From: Nitrospiraceae bacterium
Lineage (GTDB): Bacteria; Nitrospirota; Thermodesulfovibrionia; Thermodesulfovibrionales; UBA1546
NCBI GenBank assembly: GCA_003599795.1
Contig: QZJQ01000025.1
Coordinates: 1-41,530 of the forward strand
Reading direction: 5' to 3'
Length of the DNA stretch: 41,530 bases
Shown one piece after another: positions 7,963 to 17,550 of this stretch. A program made the position numbers and the translations under genes. Positions within the stretch are counted from its first letter, which is position 1. Every line of letters starts with the position of its first letter. Below the pieces are notes generated by a model that searched no databases, was not told where the DNA came from, and worked only from the letters and a program-made list of their open reading frames with translations.

Positions 7963-9998
7963 AAAATCTCAGAAATGGGCTGCTGTTCTTAAGTTTTTTT
8001 ATTTTTATCATTGCCGCTTCGGCTGTTGAACTTCATTACATCAGGCTTGAAACCGTATCCGTCTTGACAATAGTAATCCTTCTGGTCCTTCTGAACCTGA
8101 ATATAATTGCTCTTCTGACCCTGATATTTTTTGTCGGAAAGAATCTCGTAAAGCTTTACATAGAGAGAAAACAGAAAATTCTCGGTTATAAGTTCAAGAC
8201 AAAGATTGTCGTGATATTTGTAGTGCTTACTTCCATACCTGCAGCGCTCCTGTTTTTTGTGGCAAGCGGGCTTGTTACAAATTACATAGACAAGCTCCTG
8301 ACCCCTCAGTTCAGGCAGCCTCTTGCCGGTTCGCTTAATGTCGCTAAGGCAGTTTACGAGATGGAAAGGCAGAGGGCAATGGAATTTGCAAAGACAGTTG
8401 TGTCAGGCGAGAAATATGCGTCCGGTTACAGGGTAGTCCGCATGAACAAAAGCCCTGAAAATCCTACGGAGACGATTAAATCAGCATTTGACGGCAAAGA
8501 AGGGACAGAGGTTATTTCCGGTGAAAGCGGAGACATTATAAGGGCAGTTATCCCCGAATATTACAGAGAGAAAATGACAGGCATTGTAATTATTGAAACC
8601 ACCCTGCCCAAAGATATCACAGTCAATGTTGAAAAGGTAAAAAGCGCATACGAAGACTATTTGAACAGGGAGTCATGGAAAGCGCCCTTGAAAATGAATT
8701 ATCTCATGATACTTGCCTTCTTTACTTTGATTATTGTGTTCATGGCTCTCTGGGTGGCTCTCAGGATTGCAAGGGGCATTACTGAACCCATACAGAGCCT
8801 TGCGCAGGCCACAGAGGAAGTTGCATCAGGAAATCTTGATGTCCGCCTCAACCTCAGAAGGGAAGATGAGATAGGGTTGTTGATAAATTCGTTCAATCAT
8901 ATGGTGGCGGGATTGAGGGATGGGAAAGAAACACTGCAGAAGGCCTATGTGAAATCCGACAGGGAAAGGCTGTGGATGGAGAACATACTTGCGAATATTA
9001 ATTCGGGAGTTGTATTCCTTGATGTGCATGGCAAGATACTGACCATGAATATAGCTGCTTGTTCCATATTAAATGTGAAGGCTGAAGATGTTATTCATAA
9101 AAACTACAGGGAACTGACGGCAATAATCGCATCAGAAGAACTTAACGCCCTTATCAGCGGGATAATTATTAAAGACCTGAAAGGCATAGAGAAAGATGTG
9201 AGGGTGACGGTCGGAGACAAAAGGCTTATACTGAGAGTCTTTGTTACCACCCTCAGAGACAAGGCGTCAACACCAATAGGGCTGCTGGTAGTGTTTGACG
9301 ACCTTACCGAACTCATAAAAGCTCAGAAGGCAATTGCGTGGGAAGAGGTTGCAAGGAGAATAGCTCACGAGATAAAGAATCCGCTTACGCCCATAAAGCT
9401 TTCAACGGAAAGGATGCTGAAGAAATGGGAGCAGAAGGATAAGGATTTTGGCCAGATATTTGAACGCTCCACAAAGACAATAGTGAATGAGGTTGACAGT
9501 CTTAAAAGGCTTGTTGATGAATTCTCCAGGTTTGGAAAGATGCCTGAGATAAAAAAGATACCTACGGAGCTCGCGGCTGTGATAAAGGAAGTGCTGGAAC
9601 TCTATAAGGATTATAAAGGATTTAATGTAAAGGTCTTATTGCCTGATGATATGCCGCCTGTTGAAATAGACGGGGAGCAGTTCAAGCGTGTGCTGATTAA
9701 TATCTTTGACAATGCATTTCAGGCAATGGGCAATAGTGGTAATATAGAGCTTAAAGTGCATATGGATAAGGCGGCAAACAGGTTTTTTACGGATATTGCG
9801 GACGATGGTCCCGGAATGAAGGAAGAGGATAAAGATAAAATATTTCTTCCTTATTTCTCGACAAAAAAGGACGGCACAGGGTTGGGGCTGGCCATTGCAA
9901 ATAAAATTGTCATGGAACACAGGGGCTATATCAGGGTGAGGGATAATAACCCCAAGGGCACAATCTTTACAATAGAGCTGCCGATAAAAGATATTTAA
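7959..9998 (+). CDS. ntrY: NtrY-type membrane sensor histidine kinase
   Basis: A sensor kinase of about 679 residues, partner of the response regulator that follows. In order: three N-terminal helices (about 7-25, 33-60, 83-105), a periplasmic loop, a fourth helix (about 249-270), HAMP, a PAS domain (about 335-440), HisKA with H-box [19 protein letters not shown] (phosphorylated His near residue 470), and HATPase with N-box [11 protein letters not shown]1 DDGPGM and G2 GTGLGLAI. The track ORF starts 65 codons too early, inside DUF4390. ATG at 7959 overlaps the DUF4390 stop and has GGGGCAGGGG upstream. The signal sensed is unknown; nitrogen or envelope/redox state is typical. Confidence 0.9.
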   Translation: MKNLRNGLLFLSFFIFIIAASAVELHYIRLETVSVLTIVILLVLLNLNIIALLTLIFFVGKNLVKLYIERKQKILGYKFKTKIVVIFVVLTSIPAALLFFVASGLVTNYIDKLLTPQFRQPLAGSLNVAKAVYEMERQRAMEFAKTVVSGEKYASGYRVVRMNKSPENPTETIKSAFDGKEGTEVISGESGDIIRAVIPEYYREKMTGIVIIETTLPKDITVNVEKVKSAYEDYLNRESWKAPLKMNYLMILAFFTLIIVFMALWVALRIARGITEPIQSLAQATEEVASGNLDVRLNLRREDEIGLLINSFNHMVAGLRDGKETLQKAYVKSDRERLWMENILANINSGVVFLDVHGKILTMNIAACSILNVKAEDVIHKNYRELTAIIASEELNALISGIIIKDLKGIEKDVRVTVGDKRLILRVFVTTLRDKASTPIGLLVVFDDLTELIKAQKAIAWEEVARRIAHEIKNPLTPIKLSTERMLKKWEQKDKDFGQIFERSTKTIVNEVDSLKRLVDEFSRFGKMPEIKKIPTELAAVIKEVLELYKDYKGFNVKVLLPDDMPPVEIDGEQFKRVLINIFDNAFQAMGNSGNIELKVHMDKAANRFFTDIADDGPGMKEEDKDKIFLPYFSTKKDGTGLGLAIANKIVMEHRGYIRVRDNNPKGTIFTIELPIKDI

Positions 9999-10014
9999 TT
10001 AGAAGGAGAAGCAA

Positions 10015-11361
10015 GTGGCAAAACCCGTAATACTTATAGTAGACGATGAGAAAGGCATAAGAGAAAGCCTGTCAGGCATACTGGAGGATGAAGGCTATGA
10101 TATTTTGACTGCCGCTTCCGGGGAAGAAGCTGTAAAGATACTTAGAGATGCTTCTCCGGATCTTGTTTTTCTGGATATATGGCTTACCGGCATGGATGGA
10201 ATTAGAACACTGCAAGAGATAAAGGCTATGAAGCCCGATGTGCCGGTGATAATGATATCAGGGCACGGGAGCATTGAACTTGCAGTTAAAGCCACACAGA
10301 CCGGCGCATATGATTTTCTTGAGAAACCGCTTTCACTTGAGAGAGTGTTGCTTGTTTCAAAGAGAGCACTTGAAAAAAGGACTCTTGAAATAGAGAATAT
10401 TGCGCTTAGGGAAAACCTTACGAAAAAATGGAGGCTTGTGGGCGAATCACAGAAGATACGGGATTTGCGTGAGCAGATGGAAATGGCAGCCAAGAGCAAC
10501 AGCCGTGTTCTGATATTCGGAGAGAGCGGCACCGGCAAAGAGGTAGTTGCAAGGCTGCTGCATGAAAAAAGCCTGAGAGCAGAGAAGCCCTTTATTGAGG
10601 TAAATTGTGCGGCTATTCCGCAGGAACTCATAGAGAGCGAGCTTTTCGGTCATGAGAAGGGATCTTTCACAGGCGCCTTTGAGAAGAAAAACGGGAAATT
10701 TGAACTCGCTGACAGCGGGACGTTGTTTCTTGATGAAATAGGCGACATGTCACTCCAGACGCAGGCAAAGGTCCTGCGCGTTATTGAGACTCAGGAATTT
10801 CAGAGGGTAGGAGGAAACAAGAATATAAATGTTGATGTCAGGATAATTGCAGCCACCAATAAAGACCTCAGGGATGAAGTAAAGAAAGGCAGCTTCAGGG
10901 AAGACCTTTTTTTCAGGCTGAATGTTATACCTTTGGTTATTCCGCCTTTGAAGGAGAGAAAAGAGGATATTCCTGCCCTTGTTGAATACTTTCTTGATTC
11001 CCTCGCAGCAGAATACGGCAAGCCTCAGAGGAAGATACTGCCCGAGGCCGTAAGACACCTGCAATCATACGACTGGCCCGGGAATGTAAGGGAACTGAAG
11101 AATGTGATAGAGCGTCTTGTCATAATGACGACTTCAAATACGATAGACGCAAAAAATCTCTTAATTCCTATGGTTGAACACGGCGGCTCCGACTATTTCA
11201 AATACAAGACCCTCAAGGACGCAAGAGATGCCTTTGAAAAAGATTATATTGCAAAGAAACTTGAAGAAAATAACTGGAATATATCAAGGACAGCAGAGAT
11301 TCTGGATGTGGAAAGAAGCAATCTTCACAGAAAGATTAAGGCTTATGGAATAAAAGTCTAA
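10015..11361 (+). CDS. ntrX: NtrX-type sigma-54-dependent response regulator
   Basis: This 448-residue regulator has a receiver domain (phosphoacceptor D54 in LVFLDIWL), an AAA+ domain with Walker A GESGTGKE, Walker B GTLFLDEIGD and arginine-finger region, and a Fis-type HTH (ISRTAEILDVERSNLHRKIKAYGI). The GTG start has AAGGAGA upstream and lies 16 nt after ntrY, so the pair is co-transcribed. The loop that contacts sigma-54 reads GSFTGA rather than the canonical GAFTGA. Many NtrX proteins act weakly or not at all with sigma-54, so its promoter class is uncertain. Confidence 0.9.
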   Translation: MAKPVILIVDDEKGIRESLSGILEDEGYDILTAASGEEAVKILRDASPDLVFLDIWLTGMDGIRTLQEIKAMKPDVPVIMISGHGSIELAVKATQTGAYDFLEKPLSLERVLLVSKRALEKRTLEIENIALRENLTKKWRLVGESQKIRDLREQMEMAAKSNSRVLIFGESGTGKEVVARLLHEKSLRAEKPFIEVNCAAIPQELIESELFGHEKGSFTGAFEKKNGKFELADSGTLFLDEIGDMSLQTQAKVLRVIETQEFQRVGGNKNINVDVRIIAATNKDLRDEVKKGSFREDLFFRLNVIPLVIPPLKERKEDIPALVEYFLDSLAAEYGKPQRKILPEAVRHLQSYDWPGNVRELKNVIERLVIMTTSNTIDAKNLLIPMVEHGGSDYFKYKTLKDARDAFEKDYIAKKLEENNWNISRTAEILDVERSNLHRKIKAYGIKV

Positions 11362-11376
11362 ACTACTACATCTAAA

Positions 11377-12417
11377 CTAAATCAAATACTTCTCCTCAAA
11401 CACAATCACGCTCTTAAGCGAGTCTTTTGCCTCTGCCGTCAATCTGAATGCCTCGGCAGTTTTTTCTATCGGGAATCTATGGGTGATGAGCTTCTCTGCT
11501 CTTATTGTTCCGCTTTCTATGAGTTCAAGCGCGTCTGCCGTGTCGGTAGGCCCGCAGGAGTAACTTGTAATAATATTTATATCTTTGAAATATAGTTCAT
11601 TCGGGTCAATTATAAGTTTTTCCTCGGGTTTTGCAGGCGTAAAGAATAAGACTTTGCCTCCTGCGCCAGCGCACTCTATGCCCTGCTTCATCGCATCAGC
11701 GCTGTTTGGCCCCACAATTACAACATCAGCCATTTCTCCTTTAGTTAATTCTTTGAGAGCATCAACGAGGTTGTCTTTTGAAACATCAATAACATTATCA
11801 GCGCCGAATTTTTTTGCCTTTTGCAGCCTGAATTGAACCATGTCGGCAGCAATGATTTTCCCTGCCCCGTATTTTTTTGCAAGGATAATATTTATCTGTC
11901 CCATAATCCCAAGCCCTATGATGAGGACAATATCTCCGCGTCTTATGCCAATCCTTTTCAGGGCTTTAACAACGCACGCAGCCGGCTCTATCAAAGTGCC
12001 GTCCTCATAACTCAGGCTCTGCGGAAGAGTGAGCGTGTCGTTTTCAAGATTTGTCTGGGGTATAAGGATGTATTCCGAAATTCCGCCGGGAATTATCCTT
12101 GTTTTTTTCCATGTCTCGCACTGAACATAATCTCCGCGCTTGCAGAACCTGCATGTGAAACACGGCGCATGATGATGCGTGAAAACCCTGTCTCCGGCTT
12201 TGAATGAACTCACGTCCTTGCCTGTTTCCACTATCTCGCCTGAAGGCTCATGTCCTATCACAAGCGGGGCTTTTTTTTCTATATACCACGGCATCACATC
12301 GCCTGAGCATATGCCGCAGGCATGTGTTTTTATGAGGGCGTCTCCGGGGCCAATTTCAGGGATTGGGATGTCTTCAATTCTTATATCGGTGAAATTATAG
12401 AGCCTGGCGACTTTCAT
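11377..12417 (-). CDS. Zinc-dependent medium-chain dehydrogenase (sorbitol/threonine dehydrogenase-like), paralogue 1
   Basis: A 346-residue MDR-superfamily alcohol/polyol dehydrogenase. It keeps the catalytic zinc set (CGICSGD and GHE), the four-cysteine structural zinc lobe (CFTCRFCKRGDYVQC) and a Rossmann motif GLGIMG followed by 'GAGKIIAADM', where the position after the second strand (Asp) favours NAD(H). The substrate cannot be read from sequence. It lies 12 nt after a second, clearly related dehydrogenase, with no ribosome site of its own, suggesting coupled translation. It runs convergent with ntrX. Confidence 0.85.
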   Translation of the reverse strand: MKVARLYNFTDIRIEDIPIPEIGPGDALIKTHACGICSGDVMPWYIEKKAPLVIGHEPSGEIVETGKDVSSFKAGDRVFTHHHAPCFTCRFCKRGDYVQCETWKKTRIIPGGISEYILIPQTNLENDTLTLPQSLSYEDGTLIEPAACVVKALKRIGIRRGDIVLIIGLGIMGQINIILAKKYGAGKIIAADMVQFRLQKAKKFGADNVIDVSKDNLVDALKELTKGEMADVVIVGPNSADAMKQGIECAGAGGKVLFFTPAKPEEKLIIDPNELYFKDINIITSYSCGPTDTADALELIESGTIRAEKLITHRFPIEKTAEAFRLTAEAKDSLKSVIVFEEKYLI

Positions 12418-12429
12418 TAATTTATCGGA

Positions 12430-13446
12430 TTACGGGATAATCGCGTATTTTATGCCTTCGCCTTCCATGAGTTTCAGGAATGCCTTTTCAGTGTCATCCA
12501 GAAGGTATTTGCCTGAAATCAGTTTTGATACGGGAATCTTCCGTTTCCTAAGGAGATTAAAAGCCTCTTTCACATCAGCAGGCGTAAAGTGGAATACTCC
12601 TTTTAATGTTATCTCGTCATAGTGAAGCCTGCTCGTGTCATAAGTCACTGTCGTGCCTGTCTTGCATCCGCCGAAGAGAATAACAGTCCCGCCTCTTCTT
12701 ACATAATATACTGCCGACTGCCAAACGGCAGGCTGACCTGTGCATTCAAATACATAGTCCACGCCCAATCCTCCGGTGAATTTTTCTACATCGGATTCAA
12801 TGTTATCAGGCGTCACTGCTGCTGCGGCTCCGAGTTTTTTTGCAAGCGCAAGGCGCCTCTTCTCAAAGCCGGAAATTATCACGTCAGCGCCCTTATTTTT
12901 CAGTAAAAGAAGATGAAGAAGCCCAATAGGCCCTGAGCCTATTATCAACGCCCTGTCGCCCTTTTTTATAGGCAATCCCTGCATGCCGTGTATAACGCAT
13001 GAAAGCGGCTCGAGGAATGCGGCTTCTTCAAATGAAAGGTTTTTGGGTTTGCGGAATACATTCTGCTTTACGATATGCTCCGGAAGCAATATATACTCCG
13101 CGAACGCGCCAAGCACTTTTGTTTCCATTATATTTTCACAGATATTAAAAAGACCTCTCTTGCAGTATCTGCACTTAAGGCAGGGCGCGCTGTGGACTGC
13201 CATTATCTCATTGCCTTTTCTGAATTTTTTAACTCCTTTGCCTGTTTCAGCAATTATTCCGGAGAATTCATGCCCGAATACTCCCGGCATGGGGATTATG
13301 TGATGCCCTCTGCTGAAGGCCTTAAGGTCTGTTCCGCATGTGAGCGCTGCCTTGATCTTTACAAGGATCTCTCCGCGTGACGGCTTCGGAATATTTAACT
13401 CCCGGATCTCTATCTTGCGCGGGCTTATGAGGATATTGGCTTTCAT
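12430..13446 (-). CDS. Zinc-dependent medium-chain dehydrogenase, paralogue 2
   Basis: A 338-residue member of the same superfamily as its downstream neighbour. It keeps the catalytic zinc motif (CGTDLKAF, GHE), structural zinc cysteines (CLKCRYCKRGLFNIC), Rossmann GSGPIG and the 'DYVFECTGQPAVWQSA' stretch. The two proteins share the same architecture but differ widely, so they could be two subunits or successive enzymes; neither can be shown here. Its ATG overlaps the stop of the small membrane protein upstream (ATGA). Substrate unknown. Confidence 0.85.
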   Translation of the reverse strand: MKANILISPRKIEIRELNIPKPSRGEILVKIKAALTCGTDLKAFSRGHHIIPMPGVFGHEFSGIIAETGKGVKKFRKGNEIMAVHSAPCLKCRYCKRGLFNICENIMETKVLGAFAEYILLPEHIVKQNVFRKPKNLSFEEAAFLEPLSCVIHGMQGLPIKKGDRALIIGSGPIGLLHLLLLKNKGADVIISGFEKRRLALAKKLGAAAAVTPDNIESDVEKFTGGLGVDYVFECTGQPAVWQSAVYYVRRGGTVILFGGCKTGTTVTYDTSRLHYDEITLKGVFHFTPADVKEAFNLLRKRKIPVSKLISGKYLLDDTEKAFLKLMEGEGIKYAIIP

Positions 13447-13697
13447 GATTTAAACTCCAGCTTTCCGCCCCAGATCTGGCCTATGACTGCCGCCAACACA
13501 AACAAGGGTATGTACATCATGTCAACATTGGATAGTATCCTCGCAAGCAGGACAAAAGGTATAGGCAGATGTATATAAAGAAACCATTTGAATGAAAATC
13601 TTTTTGCTTTTCCCCTGAGATAGCCGAAGGGCGTATTGAGCATGACTGTAAATGAAAAAATACCTATAATAATGCCAGATTTTATTAGCCAATCCAT
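13443..13697 (-). CDS. Small hydrophobic membrane protein, unknown family
   Basis: An 84-residue protein with three likely transmembrane segments (about 4-22, 43-60, 63-78) separated by a basic loop (YLRGKAKRFSFKW). I do not recognise a family. Its 4-nt ATGA overlap with the dehydrogenase pair shows it is a real translated gene and part of that operon. No cysteines or charged membrane residues suggest a cofactor. It may anchor or supply substrate to the dehydrogenases, but this is inference. Confidence 0.6.
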   Translation of the reverse strand: MDWLIKSGIIIGIFSFTVMLNTPFGYLRGKAKRFSFKWFLYIHLPIPFVLLARILSNVDMMYIPLFVLAAVIGQIWGGKLEFKS

Positions 13698-13832
13698 GCA
13701 AAAGGATAACCAAAAAAATACGTAAAGTCAAATGAACGCCTCTCTATGATAATTCAGAAACCGCAGGCTCTGCTCTACGGGATGTTTGACATATAAAATA
13801 TCTTCATGATAGACTTTGAACACTTTCAGAAG

Positions 13833-15119
13833 ATGAAAACCTATCGGAAATCTCAGAGATATTTTAATCAGGCAAAGGCTGTAATTCCCGGCGGCGTGAA
13901 CAGCCCTGTAAGGGCGTTTAAGGCTGTGGGCGGAAACCCGATTTTCATAGCAAAAGCAAAAGGCTCAAAGATATACGATGTTGACGGCAATTCATACATT
14001 GATTACGTGCTTTCATGGGGGCCTCTCATACTCGGCCATGCTCATCCGAAGGTTGTAAAAGCGCTCAAATCTGCAGCAGAAAAAGGCACGAGTTACGGCG
14101 CTCCAACCCCTCTTGAGATTGAGCTTGCAAACCTTGTTATTAAGGCTTATCCGTCAATGGATAAGGTCAGAATGGTGAATTCCGGAACAGAGGCTACGAT
14201 GAGCGCGATAAGAGTCGCAAGGGGATTTACCAAGAGGGATAAGATAATAAAATTTGAAGGCTGTTACCACGGCCATGCTGACGGGCTTCTTGTTAAGGCA
14301 GGCTCCGGAGCAATGACATTCGGAGTTCCCGACAGTCCCGGAGTTCCCGAATCCTACGCGCAAAACACGCTAACGCTTCCCTTTAATGACGCGGGCGCAT
14401 TGAAGTCGCTGCTTGAGAAAGAAGGCAGCTCAATAGCATGTGTGATAATAGAGCCTGTTGTCGGGAATATAGGCTGTGTTCTTCCGCATCCGGGATTTTT
14501 GGAAACCTTACGGGAATTGACCGCAAAATACGGAATAGTCCTGATATTTGACGAGGTCATGACAGGTTTCAGGGTCGCGTACGGCGGCGCTCAGGAATTT
14601 TACAAAATAAAGCCTGACATGACATGTCTTGGCAAGGTTATTGGAGGCGGGCTTCCTGTAGGCGCATACGGAGGCAAAAAGGAGATTATGTCCATGGTGT
14701 CGCCTGAAGGCCCTGTCTATCAGGCCGGCACGCTTTCAGGGAATCCATTGGCCATGACAGCGGGAATTGAGACCTTGAAGATACTTTCGCAGAAAGGGGC
14801 GTATAAAAAACTTGAAAAGCTCTGTGCAATGCTTGAAAAAGGGCTTATTGACGCGGCAAAGAAGACAGGAGTAAAAACCAAGTTCTACAGGGCAGGCGCA
14901 ATGTTCTGCACATATTTCACTGACAAAGATATTTTTGATTACAACACTGCAAAGACATCCGACACCGCAAGGTTTGCAAGGTTCTTTACAGGAATGCTTA
15001 AGAGAGGCGTCAATATTGCGCCGTCTCAGTTTGAAGCAGGCTTCATGTCGCTTGCGCATACCGAAAAAGATATAGAGCAGACAGTAAAAGCAGCTTACGA
15101 GTCATTTAGAAAAAGTTGA
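13833..15119 (+). CDS. hemL: Glutamate-1-semialdehyde 2,1-aminomutase
   Basis: HemL is a PLP enzyme that converts glutamate-1-semialdehyde to 5-aminolevulinate in the C5 heme/siroheme pathway; siroheme is needed by sulfite reductase. Diagnostic stretches are [68 protein letters not shown] and the PLP-lysine region [18 protein letters not shown] start at the second ATG ([14 protein letters not shown]), which aligns with the usual N-terminus and gives 428 residues. The track start at 13806 adds nine residues. Neither start has a strong ribosome site. Confidence 0.94.
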   Translation: MKTYRKSQRYFNQAKAVIPGGVNSPVRAFKAVGGNPIFIAKAKGSKIYDVDGNSYIDYVLSWGPLILGHAHPKVVKALKSAAEKGTSYGAPTPLEIELANLVIKAYPSMDKVRMVNSGTEATMSAIRVARGFTKRDKIIKFEGCYHGHADGLLVKAGSGAMTFGVPDSPGVPESYAQNTLTLPFNDAGALKSLLEKEGSSIACVIIEPVVGNIGCVLPHPGFLETLRELTAKYGIVLIFDEVMTGFRVAYGGAQEFYKIKPDMTCLGKVIGGGLPVGAYGGKKEIMSMVSPEGPVYQAGTLSGNPLAMTAGIETLKILSQKGAYKKLEKLCAMLEKGLIDAAKKTGVKTKFYRAGAMFCTYFTDKDIFDYNTAKTSDTARFARFFTGMLKRGVNIAPSQFEAGFMSLAHTEKDIEQTVKAAYESFRKS

Positions 15120-15200
15120 AAGTTACAAGTGAAAAGTTAAAAGCTGACGGACTTAAAACTCTTAACTCATAACTTTAAACTCTTAACTTTCTTTTAACTT
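15117..15200. repeat. Intergenic snap-back repeat, copy B
   Basis: The left arm is gaaagttacaagtgaaaagttaaaag. The right arm carries three complementary units (aaaactcttaactcataactttaaactcttaactttc) and ends abutting the ATG of the atpZ-like gene. It begins in the hemL stop codon and takes up the whole intergenic gap. Confidence 0.75.
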
Positions 15201-15440
15201 ATGGCAGACAAACCATTATTCAGGCAGCTACTTGAGGCAAGCACAATAGGGCTTAACCTTGTGCTTGCGACGTTTGTAGGGCTTGCCATGGGATACGGGC
15301 TTGATAAGCTCTTCAATACTTCTCCGTGGTTTACTATAATCTTCTTAATACTCGGGATAATTGCAGGTTTTCGCGAACTCATAAGAATGGCGAGGAGAAC
15401 ATACAATGGAGATGACGGAAATAGTAAGAAGGGTTTATAG
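15201..15440 (+). CDS. AtpZ/AtpI-like small F0F1-ATPase accessory protein
   Basis: A 79-residue protein with two hydrophobic helices (about 17-34 and 43-59) and the pattern 'ASTIGLNLVLATFVGLAMGYGLDKLFNTSPWFTIIFLILGIIAGFRELIRM', typical of the ATPase_gene1/AtpZ family encoded at the head of bacterial ATP synthase operons and linked to Mg2+/Ca2+ handling or c-ring assembly. It overlaps the next gene by 35 nt. No ATP synthase subunit genes follow. The start codon directly abuts repeat B and has no Shine-Dalgarno site. Confidence 0.82.
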   Translation: MADKPLFRQLLEASTIGLNLVLATFVGLAMGYGLDKLFNTSPWFTIIFLILGIIAGFRELIRMARRTYNGDDGNSKKGL

Positions 15441-15768
15441 GCAGTCTGCTTTTACGCTTATACCTTTTGCGATTATCTCTGCCCTGATTGAGTGGAAAAA
15501 ACTGCCTCTGAGCATACTGATAGGCGGTGTGCTTGCGCTTGCTAATCTCAAAGGGCTTGCATGGGGCATCGGGGGACTTGTTGGCGCCGGAGAGCAGGTA
15601 AGCGGAAAACTTGTCTTCTTCAGTCTTATAAGGCTTTTTATACTCTCAGCAATTCTGATCACACTTTTTTTGCTTGAAGTCATAAACATAACAGGGATTT
15701 TTATCGGTATTACCACAGTTCTGATAGTGCTTCTTAAAGAAGGTGTCAAGGCAGCGAAAAATGCCTGA
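15406..15768 (+). CDS. ATP synthase subunit I-like membrane protein
   Basis: A 120-residue protein with four hydrophobic segments, similar in layout to the ATP-synt_I family (assembly factor I of the ATP synthase operon): 'RQSAFTLIPFAIISALIEWKKLPLSILIGGVLALANLKGLAWG'. It overlaps the atpZ-like gene out of frame, and GAGGAGAAC lies before its ATG. Normally atpB would follow; here pgi follows 15 nt later. The pair is therefore an operon head detached from the core ATPase genes. The call rests on pattern plus the atpZ neighbour. Confidence 0.72.
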   Translation: MEMTEIVRRVYRQSAFTLIPFAIISALIEWKKLPLSILIGGVLALANLKGLAWGIGGLVGAGEQVSGKLVFFSLIRLFILSAILITLFLLEVINITGIFIGITTVLIVLLKEGVKAAKNA

Positions 15769-15783
15769 ATCTATGGAGGTCTT

Positions 15784-17121
15784 ATGCTTGAGCTTAATTT
15801 TTCAAATATGATGCAAGAGGTGATAGGCGAAAAGGGCATATCCGAAAAACAGATAGAAGGCCTGAAGACAAAAGTATATGACATTGATAAGCGGATAAAA
15901 GCAAAAGAAATTCCTGAACTTGCATTCATTGGGCTTCTTGAGCAGGACACGTCAGAGATTAAAAAAATCGCATCAGATGTCAGGAAAAAATTTGAGAGCT
16001 TCCTAATACTCGGCATCGGCGGCTCTGCGCTGGGGCCAAGGGCGATACTTGAGGCAATAAGCCCTTTTCACAATCTTGATAAAAAGCCGAGGGTGTTTAT
16101 TTATGATAATGTTGACCCGAGGACACTTCAGCGGATTTTATCTCTAACAGACCTTAAAAAAACAGCAGTAAATGTAATCACAAAATCAGGGAGCACTGCC
16201 GAGACAATGGCCTCATTCATGATTCTCTGGGATAAGATGAACAGCGCTGTTTCCGGTTCTTCAAAGAATTTTATTGCGACAACAGACCCGTCTGAAGGCA
16301 ATCTGCGAAAGATTGCGAATGAAAAAAAAATAACAACACTCTCCATTCCAAAGGGAGTTGTGGGAAGATATTCTGTCCTTAGCTCTGTAGGACTGCTTTG
16401 CGCCGAGGTTGCAGGCATTGATTCAAATGAAATTCTTAAAGGCGCAAAGGATGTCCATAAAAAATGCTCTGACGCTGAAATATGGAAAAACCCTGCCTAT
16501 CTTTTCGGGACTCTGCTTTATCTCATGGAAAGAGAAGACAAGAGAAGTATAAATGTTTTAATGCCTTATGCGGACGGACTGAAGCCGACTGCAGAATGGT
16601 TCAGCCAGTTATGGGCGGAGAGCCTCGGGAAATCAGGGTCAGGGCTTACGCCGTATCCGTCACTTGGCACAACAGACCAGCATTCACAGCTTCAGTTGTG
16701 GATGGAAGGGCCGGAGGATAAGGTTGTTGCATTTATAAAAGTTGATGATTATGAAGTTGACTTTAAAATACCAAAAGTTTTTAAGGATGTGGAAGGAACG
16801 GGCTATCTCGGAGGGCACACCCTCTCAGGGCTTATTAAGGCTGAACAGGAATCAACAGAGCTTGCTTTGTCAAAGATCAAAAGGCCGAATATGACAATAA
16901 GCATTCCAAAAATAGATGCTTACCACATGGGGCAGTTGTTTCATTTCTTTGAGATGGCGACAGCGTTCACAGGTTTTTTATACGGCTTGAATCCCTTTAA
17001 CCAGCCCGGTGTTGAGGAGGGCAAGAACTTCACTTACGGCATGATGGGGAAGAAGGGATACGAGGCCAAAAAAGAAGAGGTGGAGAAGGCGCGGGGGAAA
17101 AAAACGTGCCGGAGGGTGTAA
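15784..17121 (+). CDS. pgi: Glucose-6-phosphate isomerase
   Basis: This enzyme interconverts glucose-6-phosphate and fructose-6-phosphate in the cytoplasm. The 445-residue protein is the short bacterial form. It shows the sugar-phosphate site (ILGIGGSALGPRAI, VITKSGSTAET), GRYSVLSSVGLL, the loop SLGTTDQHSQLQLWMEGP and the C-terminal lysine region NPFNQPGVEEGKNFTYGMMG. TGGAGG precedes its ATG. It sits in an apparent plus-strand run with the atpI-like gene upstream and a MazG-like gene 9 nt downstream. Confidence 0.95.
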   Translation: MLELNFSNMMQEVIGEKGISEKQIEGLKTKVYDIDKRIKAKEIPELAFIGLLEQDTSEIKKIASDVRKKFESFLILGIGGSALGPRAILEAISPFHNLDKKPRVFIYDNVDPRTLQRILSLTDLKKTAVNVITKSGSTAETMASFMILWDKMNSAVSGSSKNFIATTDPSEGNLRKIANEKKITTLSIPKGVVGRYSVLSSVGLLCAEVAGIDSNEILKGAKDVHKKCSDAEIWKNPAYLFGTLLYLMEREDKRSINVLMPYADGLKPTAEWFSQLWAESLGKSGSGLTPYPSLGTTDQHSQLQLWMEGPEDKVVAFIKVDDYEVDFKIPKVFKDVEGTGYLGGHTLSGLIKAEQESTELALSKIKRPNMTISIPKIDAYHMGQLFHFFEMATAFTGFLYGLNPFNQPGVEEGKNFTYGMMGKKGYEAKKEEVEKARGKKTCRRV

Positions 17122-17130
17122 ATCAGTCAT

Positions 17131-17484
17131 ATGAGTAATGAATTGGAGGATATACTTGAACAGCTCTTAAAATTCCGCAAAGAGCGGGATTGGGAGCAAT
17201 TTCACCGCCCAAAGGAGCTTGCAATATCAATTGTCCTTGAGGCAGCGGAGCTTCTTGAAGAATTCCAGTGGAAGACGGATAAGGAGATAAGGAAATATCT
17301 TAAAGAAGGCGGGCTGGAGAATGTTAAGGACGAGGTTGCGGACATTGCGGTTTACATTCTGCTTTTATCCCATGACCTCGGCATTGACTTAACGGAGGCG
17401 ATTAAGAAAAAGCTCAGGAAGAACGAAAAAAAGTATCCTGTTGAAAAGGCCAAGGGAAGCGCTAAAAAGTATGATAAGCTTTAA
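17131..17484 (+). CDS. MazG-like nucleotide pyrophosphohydrolase
   Basis: This 117-residue all-alpha NTP pyrophosphohydrolase resembles the small MazG-like/RS21-C6 group that cleaves non-canonical (d)NTPs to monophosphates. It shows the Mg2+-binding acidic pattern EAAELLEEFQW followed by VKDEVADIAVYILLLSHDLGIDL, then a lysine-rich C-terminus. Its ribosome site (GGAGGG) lies within the end of pgi, 9 nt from the pgi stop codon to its ATG. The exact nucleotide substrate is unknown. The fold call is strong because the EExxE...ExxD pattern is intact. Confidence 0.88.
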   Translation: MSNELEDILEQLLKFRKERDWEQFHRPKELAISIVLEAAELLEEFQWKTDKEIRKYLKEGGLENVKDEVADIAVYILLLSHDLGIDLTEAIKKKLRKNEKKYPVEKAKGSAKKYDKL

Positions 17485-17490
17485 GAAAGA

Positions 17491-17550
17491 GCTAAAAGTT
17501 AAAAGTGAGAAGTTAAAAGTTTTAAACTCTCAACTCTTAACTTTCAATTT
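17491..17550. repeat. Intergenic snap-back repeat, copy C
   Basis: The left arm gctaaaagttaaaagtgagaagttaaaag faces the right arm tttaaactctcaactcttaactttcaa. The element ends exactly before the ATG of the methionine adenosyltransferase gene. It is almost the same sequence as the right side of copy A (ctctcaactcttaactttcaa in both). Confidence 0.75.

Noticed and set aside
10095-10631. 178-aa antisense ORF inside ntrX
   Set aside because: Serine/leucine-rich shadow translation opposite the conserved receiver and AAA+ codons; no ribosome site or family features.
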